64,000 nt of DNA, from positions 1 to 64,000 of the forward strand of contig CAMBLO010000009.1 of NCBI GenBank assembly GCA_945868505.1. Reading direction: 5' to 3'. This document shows, one piece after another, positions 16,157-24,183 of this stretch. The position numbers and the translations under genes were made by a program. Numbering within the stretch: position 1 is the stretch's first letter; each line of letters opens with the position of its first letter. The notes below the pieces were generated by a model. It searched no databases, had not been told where the DNA came from, and worked only from the letters and a program-made list of their open reading frames with translations. This DNA comes from an uncultured Clostridia bacterium (GTDB lineage Bacteria > Bacillota > Clostridia > Lachnospirales > Anaerotignaceae).

Positions 16157-17033
16157 GTTCCGCACCACCTTTCTGTCTGTTGCCCAATACCAAAATGACA
16201 AGGAACAGCACTGCCGTTGCCAGCTTCATCAGATTTGCGGGCAAGCCCAAGCCAATGGCAATCTGGATACACGCTTTATAGAACACGCTGCCCACCAGAA
16301 CAGCCGTTGTGCCTTTTACAAAGCTTACCTTACGGAACAGCGTCGTACCGATGATAACTGCCGCCAGGCCGAATACCATCTGCCCTGTGCCCATAGTACT
16401 GGAAAAGGCTCTCTGTTCCATGCAGACCATGGCACCGGACAGAGCCACCAAAGCATTGGCGATAACCAGACCAACGATCTTTACAACGCCTTTATCCTTT
16501 GCTAGCGTAGTTACCAGCATACTGTTATCCCCAACGGCACGCAACAGCATACCACTTTTTGTACTCAAATACCAGTCCAGAATGAATTTGAAGATCAATG
16601 CCACTGCCAGAGTCATGACAAATTTCCGCATCATCAGGGAAGAATTCCCCATGACGGCCATAATGGGGCCAGAGGTGAAAATCGTATCAATGGCACGTTC
16701 CACTGCCAGATTAGAACCTGCAATCTGCAGGTTGATGGAGAACAGTGCTGTCATGGTGATGATACCTGCCAACAGATCTCTCACACCGAATTTCACATGG
16801 ATCACACCTGTCACCAGCCCTGCCACTGCGCCTACGGCGATGGCCGCCAGCAGTGCCACAAAAGGATTTACCTCCTTCACCAGAAGCACCGCAGCAACAG
16901 CCGCCCCCAAAGGAAAGCTGCCGTCCACAGTCAAGTCAGGAAAATCCAATATTTTATAGGTGATATAGATGCCGTAGGACAACAGGGCGTATATAAAGCC
17001 CTGTGTCAACGTGCTGATAATCAGATCAAACAT
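16149..17033 (-). CDS. ABC transporter permease (tryptophan-type importer)
   Basis: The 294-residue integral membrane protein has about nine hydrophobic segments, beginning FIYALLSYGIYITYKIL, of the branched-chain-permease-like COG4120 group. The segment LTVDGSFPLGAAVAAVLL is characteristic. It forms the translocation path for the ATPase encoded next to it. It lies 28 bases after the binding-protein gene, in one operon. Confidence 0.88.
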   Translation of the reverse strand: MFDLIISTLTQGFIYALLSYGIYITYKILDFPDLTVDGSFPLGAAVAAVLLVKEVNPFVALLAAIAVGAVAGLVTGVIHVKFGVRDLLAGIITMTALFSINLQIAGSNLAVERAIDTIFTSGPIMAVMGNSSLMMRKFVMTLAVALIFKFILDWYLSTKSGMLLRAVGDNSMLVTTLAKDKGVVKIVGLVIANALVALSGAMVCMEQRAFSSTMGTGQMVFGLAAVIIGTTLFRKVSFVKGTTAVLVGSVFYKACIQIAIGLGLPANLMKLATAVLFLVILVLGNRQKGGAEHA

Positions 17034-17061
17034 AGCTTAACCTCTTTCTATCACAGCAAGA

Positions 17062-18045
17062 TCACTCTGCTGTTACATCAATGGCATTTTCCACTGTTGC
17101 GCTCATCCCCAGTGCAGCCAGGGCATCGGGATTTACATAGATTTCAAATGCAGTGATTGTTTCATAAGGCATATCCGTTGCAGCCGCTTCGCCTCTCAGG
17201 ATTTTTGCTGCCATCATGCCTGTCTGTTTGCCCAGTGCCACATATTCAATCCCTGCGGAAGCAACACAGCCCAGTTTTACCTGTTCGATTTCGCTGCCGT
17301 AAACGGGAATGCCTGCATCATTTGTTTTTTCCAGAATAGAAGGCAGAACGCCGACTACGTTATTGTCTGTCAAGTTTGTAAAGCAGTCAACGCCTTTGGA
17401 AATCAGGGTATCTGTTGCCTGATTTACTTCTGCCTGTGTCATAACACCCAGAGCTTCGATCGTAAAGCCATAATCCGCTGCCTTTGCCTGATATTCTTCT
17501 ACTGCGGAAACAGAGTTAGGTTCGCTTGTTGTGTAAAGGATACCGATGGTTTTTGCATCGGGCTGCATTTCACGGATCAGCTGCAGCTGGCCTTCAATGG
17601 GCAGCTTATCGCTGGTACCTGTGATGTTGCCGCTGGTCAGTTTTGCCTTTTCAGGGTCTGTGATCGCTGTGAAAATGACGGGAATATCCTTATCTTCCGC
17701 CGCTGCGTAGCAGGCTGTTGCAGAAGGGGTTGCGATGGCACACATCAGTGCAACATTGTTTGCAGAGAAATTCTGAGCGATCTGTGTCGCTACGTTATCA
17801 TCAAAGCCAGCATTCTGGTAATCGATGGTGTAGTCAACGCCTTCCACCAAGCCGGCTTCTTCCAGCCCCAGCAGGAAGCCTTCCCGGCAGTTATCCAAGG
17901 ATGCGTGCTGCCCATACTGGTTGATACCGATCACAGGTACATCGCCACTGGCTGCACCGCCTTCTGCAGATGTGCTGCCGCCGCATCCTGTCAGTGCCAT
18001 TGCTGTCATTACCATTGCCATTGTCATTGCCATAAATTTTTTCAT
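17062..18045 (-). CDS. ABC transporter substrate-binding lipoprotein (TrpX-like)
   Basis: The 327-residue protein has a lipoprotein signal peptide with lipobox LTGC at about residues 18-21, then a type-1 periplasmic-binding fold (IGINQYGQHASLDNCREGFLLGLEEAG, later FTAITDPEKAKL). The COG2984 family includes TrpX proteins that bind aromatic amino acids. It is the first gene of the three-gene importer operon and starts about 150 bases after the T-box terminator. Substrate assignment rests on the T-box specifier, not on binding-site residues. Confidence 0.87.
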   Translation of the reverse strand: MKKFMAMTMAMVMTAMALTGCGGSTSAEGGAASGDVPVIGINQYGQHASLDNCREGFLLGLEEAGLVEGVDYTIDYQNAGFDDNVATQIAQNFSANNVALMCAIATPSATACYAAAEDKDIPVIFTAITDPEKAKLTSGNITGTSDKLPIEGQLQLIREMQPDAKTIGILYTTSEPNSVSAVEEYQAKAADYGFTIEALGVMTQAEVNQATDTLISKGVDCFTNLTDNNVVGVLPSILEKTNDAGIPVYGSEIEQVKLGCVASAGIEYVALGKQTGMMAAKILRGEAAATDMPYETITAFEIYVNPDALAALGMSATVENAIDVTAE

Positions 18046-18193
18046 AATACTCTCTCCTTTTCTAATCTTGTTTTGTTTCTTCTTTCTTGTCTCGTCTCGT
18101 CTTGGCTGTTTTCAGAACGAAGTACCGATTCCTATTTATGCTTGGCGAAAAAGCAAATGCCGCCTGCGGCATCGTTTGTTTTTTCACTATAAC

Positions 18194-18460
18194 AAAAAAA
18201 GTCCAGTCCACATATTTCTATGGGACAAGACTCAAATATCCTGCGGTACCACCCAAATTGATGAAAAATCATCCGCTCTCTTCACTGTACAGCCATACAG
18301 TCACGCTCTGGTAACGGGTGCGTTCCCCGTCGGCTTCTACTTGCTTTCGCTTTCGGCCGCCCTCATAAGTCCATTCACCTGACCTCCTGCTGTTGTGTTT
18401 CCACCATCCACAACTCTCTGTAAGCTGATTTGAAAGGCTACTCCTCTTAATCACTGGTTT
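18194..18460 (-). promoter_or_regulatory. T-box riboswitch leader, tryptophan specifier
   Basis: On the minus strand the leader has a long Stem I, the T-box core GGGTGGTACCGC (18254-18243), and a terminator with a 10-bp stem and seven T (18232-18194). In the specifier loop GTGAA-TGG-ACTT the triplet at 18373-18371 is UGG, the tryptophan codon. Uncharged tRNA-Trp should stabilise the antiterminator and turn on the importer. Specifier placement is by eye but the sequence context is standard. Confidence 0.85.
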
Positions 18461-18478
18461 CTCTCTTTGGATATATTG

Positions 18479-18506
18479 ATTATAGCACTATGGTTTTATT
18501 TGTCAA
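18479..18506 (-). promoter_or_regulatory. Sigma-A-type promoter of the T-box/importer operon
   Basis: On the minus strand TTGACA and TATAAT are separated by 16 bases. It lies about 20 bases before the start of the T-box leader. Confidence 0.8.
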
Positions 18507-18559
18507 TACCAAATCCACTCCCCAGCATAAGAGTTTTCTTTGCACTGACACAACAGAAA

Positions 18560-18585
18560 ACCCCCTTTGCTTCTGCAGAGGGGGT
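18560..18585 (-). terminator. Terminator of the NlpC/P60 gene
   Basis: ACCCCCT pairs with AGGGGGT across a 12-base loop, followed on the minus strand by TTTT. It lies about 20 bases after the stop codon. The T-run is short. Confidence 0.6.
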
Positions 18586-18602
18586 CGTTTTTTTCTATTC
18601 CA

Positions 18603-19724
18603 TTATTTCAGTACGCGTCTTGCTGTTACATATGTATTTGCACTATAGCCACTGTTCAGGTCTGTCACTGTGACACCATAAGCCTTGCCATCTGTGGAAT
18701 GGACATAAGTACCATCGCCACAATAGATACCAACGTGGCTAATACCGCTGTCGCCGCCGCTGTTGAAGAATACCAAGTCGCCGGCCTGCAGATTGGATTT
18801 GGAAACTTCCACACCATTGCTTGCCATTGCCGCAGAAGATCTGTTCAGGGTAATGCCGAAGTTTTTATAAACGGCATATACAAAACCGGAACAATCCACG
18901 CCTGTTTTCAGGTTCGTACCACCCCATACATAGGGAGTACCTATGAACTGCTTGCCGTATGCGACCACTTCTGCCCCTTTGGAGGAGGATGCAGAACGTG
19001 TGGTTTTCGCGCCGGTTCTGACAGAAAGAAACTCTGCACTAACGTAGCCCTTCTGGCCGCCGTCCGTAACCACTCTGATCCATTCCTGACCAACTCTGTC
19101 CACATCCACTTCTGTACCGTAGGGCAGAACTGTCAGTACAACAGAATTGGTAGAAGCTTCTTTTCTCAACCTCAGACCCGATTCTGCCGTAACAACACCA
19201 TAAGTAGCTTCCAGTTCCTGTGCCGCTTCATTTGCAATTTCGGGAACATATTTCACATAATCACCAGATACATAATCCTTGCTGACATAAGCAGAACCGC
19301 CTTGATAGGAAACACGGTACCAGCTATCATTCTGTCCTGTCACCGTTACGGCATCGCCATCGGCAAATTTGCCCAGAGAATCGGAGGATGTTGAAGCCTT
19401 TTCTCTCAGGTTTACACCGGAACCATCGATATTTGCGTCTGCTTTTGTCATTTCAAAATATTCTGCGAAAACGAAGCCAGTCTCGCCGTTATAGGAAATT
19501 TTGAACCAATCGCCTGCTTTGTCCAAAACTGTGTATTCTGTACCCTCATTGATTTTACCCAGAACATTTGCACTTGTGTTTGCTTCTGCACGCACATTTA
19601 CGTTTGTGCCGGAAGCTTGTCCTGCGTTAGCAGCAAAGGCTGTCACTGTACCCAGAACAACAAAAGCAGCCGTCAGGCAAATCTGTTTGATTGATTTATT
19701 TATGCCCATTGGATTCTCCTCCAA
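18603..19724 (-). CDS. SH3b / NlpC-P60 peptidoglycan hydrolase
   Basis: The 373-residue protein has a signal peptide (about 1-33) and three bacterial SH3 repeats that bind the cell wall (TNVNVRAEANTSANVLG, SGVNLREKASTSSDSLG, SGLRLRKEASTNSVVL). A C-terminal NlpC/P60 cysteine peptidase follows, with catalytic Cys in GVDCSGFVYAV and His in ISHVGIYCGDG. Such enzymes cut D-Glu-diaminopimelate-type bonds in stem peptides. The start follows GGAGG. A strong promoter and WalR-like motif lie just upstream. Confidence 0.92.
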   Translation of the reverse strand: MEENPMGINKSIKQICLTAAFVVLGTVTAFAANAGQASGTNVNVRAEANTSANVLGKINEGTEYTVLDKAGDWFKISYNGETGFVFAEYFEMTKADANIDGSGVNLREKASTSSDSLGKFADGDAVTVTGQNDSWYRVSYQGGSAYVSKDYVSGDYVKYVPEIANEAAQELEATYGVVTAESGLRLRKEASTNSVVLTVLPYGTEVDVDRVGQEWIRVVTDGGQKGYVSAEFLSVRTGAKTTRSASSSKGAEVVAYGKQFIGTPYVWGGTNLKTGVDCSGFVYAVYKNFGITLNRSSAAMASNGVEVSKSNLQAGDLVFFNSGGDSGISHVGIYCGDGTYVHSTDGKAYGVTVTDLNSGYSANTYVTARRVLK

Positions 19725-19742
19725 ACTGTTTTTCTCGTAATT

Positions 19743-19759
19743 GTTACAATTCTGTTACA
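19743..19759 (-). promoter_or_regulatory. WalR-type operator motif
   Basis: On the minus strand TGTAAC-AGAAT-TGTAAC matches the WalR/YycF consensus TGTWAH-N5-TGTWAH exactly. It starts four bases after the -10 element, so it overlaps the expected transcription start. Known WalR sites at that position repress. Confidence 0.5.
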
Positions 19760-19762
19760 ATT

Positions 19763-19791
19763 AGTATATAAAAAAGTAATAAACCTGTCAA
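19763..19791 (-). promoter_or_regulatory. Promoter of the NlpC/P60 gene
   Basis: TTGACA and TATACT on the minus strand, spaced by 17 bases, about 40 bases before the start codon. Confidence 0.8.
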
Positions 19792-19931
19792 TCTCTTTCT
19801 GCAAAAGTTTACATTAATTTTTTACAATTTATAGAAAGAAAAGCCGATAATTAAACCTTTTTCGACATTTGAATTGACATAACTTTCCATTTATCATTTT
19901 TAACAAGGAAAAATCCAAATTTTAAGACTTT

Positions 19932-21422
19932 TTAAAGCTCTACAATTTTCCCGGCGATTTTTTCACAAAATACGGCGTCATGCTCCACGAAAAGTAATGT
20001 GGGTCTATATTCTTGTAACAAACCTTCTATCTGCATTCGAGAAAACACATCTATATAGTTCAACGGCTCGTCCCAGATATACAGATGGGCTTCTTCGCAA
20101 AGGCTGCGAGCAATAAGGACCTTTTTCTTCTGCCCATCGCTGAAATCCTCCATCTTTTTATCAAATTGTTCTCGGGAAAAGCCCAGTTTTCGCAGTATCG
20201 CCTTGAACAGGCTTTCGTCAATGGCATATTCCTCTGCATAATCCCGTAAATCTCCTTGCAATCCATCGGTTTTCTGGGGCACATAAGAAATTTTCAGGCC
20301 TGTTGCCTTGCGAAATTCCCCTGTCGCATCCATTTCTTCCCCCAGAATCAGCTTCAAAATTGTAGACTTGCCACAGCCATTTTTCCCCCGCAGAGCCACT
20401 TGCTCCCCTGCTTCAATCTCGAAGGAAACACCCTGACAGGCGACCTTTTCGCCATACCGCACAGAAACCTCCTTCAGATAGACCAAAGGGCTTTGGCGGG
20501 CCGTTAAAGGAGACAGCTTCAAATCATCGGCGGTATCGATATTCCGCAGCAAGGAGGTTTTTTCCGCAAGGGCTGTTTCCTGCCGCCGCTCCAGATTTTT
20601 GGAACGGCGCATCATCTTTTCCGCTTTGTGCCCGATATAGCCCTTATCCACCTTTACACCTGCATCTCTGGGGGTTCGCCTGTCGGCGTTTTTCATTTTT
20701 TCCACCTGCTCCGACCAGCGGGAGGCTTGCTTCGCCGCCTTTTCCAACCGCTTAATATCCTTTCTCAGCTTCTCATTTTCGGAAAACTCATAGGCATCCT
20801 GTCTGTCCTTGTTTTCCTTCCAAGAGGAGAAATTTCCCCGCTGCACTTCAATATTACTACGGTTGATGGCAAGCACATGGTCAATACATTCATCCAACAG
20901 GATTCTATCGTGGGAAACCAAAATAAAGCCCTTTTTCTGCTGTAAATATTTGCTGATGGCCTTTCTTCCCTCCAAATCCAAATGGTTTGTCGGTTCATCG
21001 ATGAGCAGAAAGGCGTGTTCCTTCAAAAACAACGCAGCCAGTAAGACTTTTCCCTGCTCCCCATCGGAAAGGGTATCAAAGGGGCGCCAAAGGGCTTCCT
21101 CGTCCACATCGATTCTGGAAACTTCCTTGACGATTTCCCAATCCTCTGCATAGGGGCAGATTTCCCGCAGGATATCTATGGTGAGCCAATCCTTCCGCTC
21201 CACCTCATAAGGAAAATAGACAAAATCCATATCTGCGGAAATGGTGCCGCTGTATTCATACTGCCCCATCAGCAACTTTAGAAAGGTGGTCTTTCCCCTT
21301 CCGTTTCTACCGATGAGCCCCAGCTTCCAATCCGTATCCAAACGAAAGCTGACATCTTCAAAAATATTATCGTAACTGCCCTCATAGGCAAAGGTTACAT
21401 CTGTGACTTGAATATAAGACAT
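19932..21422 (-). CDS. ABC-F ribosomal protection protein, Lsa-like
   Basis: The 496-residue protein has two ABC domains and no membrane segments. Domain 1 has GRNGRGKTT, LSDGEQGK and LLIDEPTNHLD. Domain 2 has GKNGCGKST, FSDGQKKK and IWDEPLNYID. The linker contains NRSNIEVQRGNFSSW and DKGYIGHKAEKMMRRSKN, which I recognise from the Lsa family. Those proteins displace lincosamides, streptogramin A and pleuromutilins from the ribosome. The resistance spectrum cannot be read from sequence. The gene has a long leader with a terminator and short ORFs, a pattern known for induced ABC-F genes. The ATG follows AAGGAGG. Confidence 0.88.
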   Translation of the reverse strand: MSYIQVTDVTFAYEGSYDNIFEDVSFRLDTDWKLGLIGRNGRGKTTFLKLLMGQYEYSGTISADMDFVYFPYEVERKDWLTIDILREICPYAEDWEIVKEVSRIDVDEEALWRPFDTLSDGEQGKVLLAALFLKEHAFLLIDEPTNHLDLEGRKAISKYLQQKKGFILVSHDRILLDECIDHVLAINRSNIEVQRGNFSSWKENKDRQDAYEFSENEKLRKDIKRLEKAAKQASRWSEQVEKMKNADRRTPRDAGVKVDKGYIGHKAEKMMRRSKNLERRQETALAEKTSLLRNIDTADDLKLSPLTARQSPLVYLKEVSVRYGEKVACQGVSFEIEAGEQVALRGKNGCGKSTILKLILGEEMDATGEFRKATGLKISYVPQKTDGLQGDLRDYAEEYAIDESLFKAILRKLGFSREQFDKKMEDFSDGQKKKVLIARSLCEEAHLYIWDEPLNYIDVFSRMQIEGLLQEYRPTLLFVEHDAVFCEKIAGKIVEL

Positions 21423-21456
21423 ACTGGTTTTTCCTCCTTATTTTTGCAAAATAGAA

Positions 21457-21486
21457 AAGCCACAGGAAAACAAATTCCTATGGCTT
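21457..21486 (-). terminator. Attenuator hairpin in the ABC-F leader
   Basis: On the minus strand AAGCCATAGGAA pairs with TTCCTGTGGCTT (11 Watson-Crick pairs, one A-C mismatch, six-base loop), followed by CTTTTCTATTTT. It ends about 35 bases before the ABC-F start codon and within its own leader, so it should reduce readthrough unless an alternative fold forms. Confidence 0.7.
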
Positions 21487-21512
21487 ATAAACGCATACCA
21501 AAACAGACAAAG

Positions 21513-21626
21513 CTATCTTATATTCTTTGATGGGATAAGCTGTAAGAGTTTCTCGTTTTCCTGCTGCGGGCATGACAAAGAAACAAAGGCCGAAACACTT
21601 TGTACAGATAATCGCTTCTTTTTCAT
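21513..21626 (-). CDS. Candidate leader peptide 2 (37 residues) upstream of the ABC-F gene
   Basis: The frame starts at ATG 21626, begins MKKKRLSVQ and ends LLQLIPSKNIR, with a TAG at 21515-21513. Its stop lies 27 bases before the attenuator hairpin, where stalled or slow ribosomes could alter folding. The ribosome binding site is weak. It may be a true leader peptide or a chance frame. Confidence 0.45.
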   Translation of the reverse strand: MKKKRLSVQSVSAFVSLSCPQQENEKLLQLIPSKNIR

Positions 21627-21639
21627 ACCGATTCAAAAA

Positions 21640-21660
21640 TTAGCAAGAAAACTGGAACAT
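21640..21660 (-). CDS. Candidate leader peptide 1 (MFQFSC)
   Basis: This six-codon frame starts with ATG at 21660 and ends with TAA, preceded by TAGGAG at good spacing. It lies about 45 bases after the promoter -10 element. Very short leader ORFs of this kind sense ribosome-targeting antibiotics upstream of several resistance genes. Confidence 0.45.
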   Translation of the reverse strand: MFQFSC

Positions 21661-21705
21661 CTTTTCAACTCCTATCATTTTGTAATACTACATTTCATTA
21701 CAGAA

Positions 21706-21734
21706 AGTATAGCACGAAAAATTGCCAGATACAA
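21706..21734 (-). promoter_or_regulatory. Promoter of the ABC-F leader transcript
   Basis: TTGTAT and TATACT on the minus strand with a 17-base spacer, starting at the stop codon of the upstream aminopeptidase gene. The leader is about 280 bases long. Confidence 0.65.
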
Positions 21735-22856
21735 TCATTTTGAAAGTAATTCTTCCTTGAATTTCCCATTTTCATAGAACAATTCCCCATCGGCATAGAT
21801 TCTGCCCTCTTTGGTCATATCGTTAATCATATCCCAATGGATAGCTGATTCATTTTTACCACCCGCTTCCTGAAAGGCTTCGCCGATAGCCATGTGCATG
21901 GAACCGCCGATTTTTTCATCGAACAGGATATTTTTCGTATGGCGCTGAATGCCGTAATTGGTGCCGATGGCAACCTCGCCGAAATAACGGGAGCCTGCAT
22001 CCGTATCAATATAGGAAAGGAGAGTATCCAGCATTTCTCCATTTTTGCAGGAAACATCCACGATACGTCCCTTTTCCGCAGTCAGGCGCACTTCATAAAA
22101 TTCATTGCCATTCATAATGGAAGGATAGGAAAATGTAATGTAGCCGTCAATGCCATCCTCCACAGGAGAAGTAAAGATTTCCCCATCAGGGAAGTTTTCA
22201 TTGCCGCAGCAGTTAATCCACTTTCTGCCGTCAATCTTCACCCGAATATCTGTATCCTTGGAAAGGATATGCAGTTCCTTTTTCCCATCCAGATAATTCA
22301 CCCATTTTTCCTGCCATGCCGCCATTTCTTCCCACTTTGCCACAGGGTCGGCTTCGTAGAGGAAGCCTGCGGCATAGACAAAATCTTCGTATTCTTCCAG
22401 ACTCATACCTGCGTTTTGGGCATCACCATTTGTGGGGAATTGGGTACCGCACCAACGCAACTCTCCTGTGCCCATGCGTTCAGAATAGGCTTTGCGGTTT
22501 TCTCTGTTGGCCAGACGTCTTTGCTTCAGCCGTTCCCCATCAATGGATTGCATGGTCTTTGTGTTTTCGCTGCCCCATGCGCTGAGCCAAACATCACTTC
22601 TTGCACAGGCACCGAAACGGATATTTTCCCGGGCATACTGTTCTTCCGTGCCGTTTTTCAAAATTTCCGCATCCACATCGGGAATATCCACATAATATTC
22701 TACCAATGCGCCCTTTTTCACCGCCGCTCTCGCTACAGCCTTGATAAAAGGCAATGCGGCATCCTCTGCGGAAATGGCAACACGGTCGCCCTTTTTCACC
22801 TTTGTAGAATAATTTACCAGCACATCTGCCAGCTTTTCCAATCTTTCGTCTCTCAT
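21735..22856 (-). CDS. M29-family aminopeptidase
   Basis: The 373-residue cytoplasmic metallo-aminopeptidase is of the AmpS/PepS/thermophilic M29 type. Typical blocks are NENFPDGEIFTSPVEDG, GEVAIGTN, GGSMHMAIGEAF and SAIHWDMI, which carry the two-metal ligands (Glu, His, Asp). It removes N-terminal residues from peptides. Its start is 10 bases after the stop of the isochorismatase-like gene, so the two form an operon. The length is slightly below the common 400-410 residues, with no obvious missing motif. Confidence 0.9.
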   Translation of the reverse strand: MRDERLEKLADVLVNYSTKVKKGDRVAISAEDAALPFIKAVARAAVKKGALVEYYVDIPDVDAEILKNGTEEQYARENIRFGACARSDVWLSAWGSENTKTMQSIDGERLKQRRLANRENRKAYSERMGTGELRWCGTQFPTNGDAQNAGMSLEEYEDFVYAAGFLYEADPVAKWEEMAAWQEKWVNYLDGKKELHILSKDTDIRVKIDGRKWINCCGNENFPDGEIFTSPVEDGIDGYITFSYPSIMNGNEFYEVRLTAEKGRIVDVSCKNGEMLDTLLSYIDTDAGSRYFGEVAIGTNYGIQRHTKNILFDEKIGGSMHMAIGEAFQEAGGKNESAIHWDMINDMTKEGRIYADGELFYENGKFKEELLSK

Positions 22857-22866
22857 TTTCTACCCC

Positions 22867-23397
22867 TTACTTCACAACAATCTGGCACATCTGCATGGTT
22901 TTCAGGGCAGCTTCATGGCTTTCCGGCGTTACCCCTGCACAGCAGGAAGCATCCACGCTGACCTTCACTTCGGGCAGTCTCGCCTTCAAAAGCATGGCAT
23001 TGGAAACCACACAGATATCTGTGCAAAGACCAACCAGCTCAATCTCGCATTTCTCCGCAGGCAGTCCTGCAAATTCCATGGCCATCATATCCGCCAGCTC
23101 CAAAGAACCGAAGGTGGGTTTATTCATAACGACCGCACCGCCCAAAGCCGCCTTTACCTTATCATTGATTTCCCAGCCATGGGTGCCTTCGATGCAGTGT
23201 ACCACAGGCAGGTTGGCCCCTTCCTGTGTTTGCAGGTAGTCATCCTGATGGGTATCTCTTGTGGCATAGACCTGATCTTTGGGGTATTCATTGATCTTTG
23301 CCACTACGTTATCTACAATGGCTTCTGCTTCGGCTGTGCCCAGAGAACCATCGATAAAGTCATTCTGCATATCTACTACGATCAAAATCTTTTTCAT
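22867..23397 (-). CDS. Cysteine hydrolase, isochorismatase/nicotinamidase family
   Basis: The protein has 176 residues from ATG 23397, preceded by AAGAAGGAA; an in-frame extension upstream is probably not translated. The catalytic triad is recognisable: Asp in VVDMQNDF (residue 9), Lys in the NKPTFGS region and Cys in ELVGLCTDICV. A nicotinamidase or related amidohydrolase activity is likely, but the substrate is not fixed by these motifs. Confidence 0.87.
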   Translation of the reverse strand: MKKILIVVDMQNDFIDGSLGTAEAEAIVDNVVAKINEYPKDQVYATRDTHQDDYLQTQEGANLPVVHCIEGTHGWEINDKVKAALGGAVVMNKPTFGSLELADMMAMEFAGLPAEKCEIELVGLCTDICVVSNAMLLKARLPEVKVSVDASCCAGVTPESHEAALKTMQMCQIVVK

Positions 23398-23527
23398 TTT
23401 CCTTCTTCCTTTCCCTGTTTTTAGGTGAACTCGATTCATAATGCATTTAGTGTACCACGGAGATGGATTTGTTTCAAGTTAATACATCTGTCTTTACAAC
23501 TAAGCACGATCTTATGATTTTCAGATA

Positions 23528-24079
23528 TTAGTCAATCCCTCTTGGTGCACCTTCGCCCCTTGTAGCAGTTGAAGAAGCTACTTCTATTGTCTTCGCTTCT
23601 TCATTCCAGTTTACATCCATTTCCAGCACCTTTGCCAACTCTCTCAGTTTATAAAAGGTGTATCCATCAATCACATACCCATACATCCCCTGCGCATCAT
23701 ACCATGATGTCACAAAAATCTGTGAATCTGAAAGCACCCCTTGCTTTTCTTCTGTGCCAATCACGTATGTTTTTGAACCTTCGACCGGCACATATTCCTC
23801 TTGCATATCAATAGAAACAAAATTTCTTTCTTTATTATATCCCACGTTAAAATGGTGATATGGATCTGCAATGTGTTCTGTTACCACCTGTGCCACATCC
23901 CGCAGGCGGAAATAGTTATAGCCATTGATATTGTAGCACTGCATCATTTCACTATGCCCATCCAGCGTTACCTCCTGCACGGCGGGCTTTGCCGTTACAT
24001 ATTTTGCAGGCAGTTCCGCCGCATAAGTCGTTGTCCCCATCATGCACATCGCCAAAACCATTGCAAAAAATCGTTTCAT
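23528..24079 (-). CDS. Secreted stalk-domain protein (paralogue A)
   Basis: The 183-residue protein starts at ATG 24079 behind AAGGAGG. It has a signal peptide (MKRFFAMVLAMCMMG, cut near residue 20) and two copper-amine-oxidase-N-like repeats (YNYFRLRDVAQVV and YTFYKLRELAKVL). It resembles the first half of the next gene and seems to lack a catalytic domain. Such proteins are exported and may bind the wall or glycans. The function is unknown. Confidence 0.75.
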   Translation of the reverse strand: MKRFFAMVLAMCMMGTTTYAAELPAKYVTAKPAVQEVTLDGHSEMMQCYNINGYNYFRLRDVAQVVTEHIADPYHHFNVGYNKERNFVSIDMQEEYVPVEGSKTYVIGTEEKQGVLSDSQIFVTSWYDAQGMYGYVIDGYTFYKLRELAKVLEMDVNWNEEAKTIEVASSTATRGEGAPRGID

Positions 24080-24183
24080 ACCCTTTTCCTCCTTATATAT
24101 GTCATTTCCCAGAAGTTTCTTCCTCTTCTTCAGCCAGTATAGCCTTAAATATGTACAAAAACCATTAAGAATTTCATAATAAT

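Noticed and set aside
18269-18454. Minus-strand frame of 61 codons
   Set aside because: It lies wholly within the T-box leader RNA.
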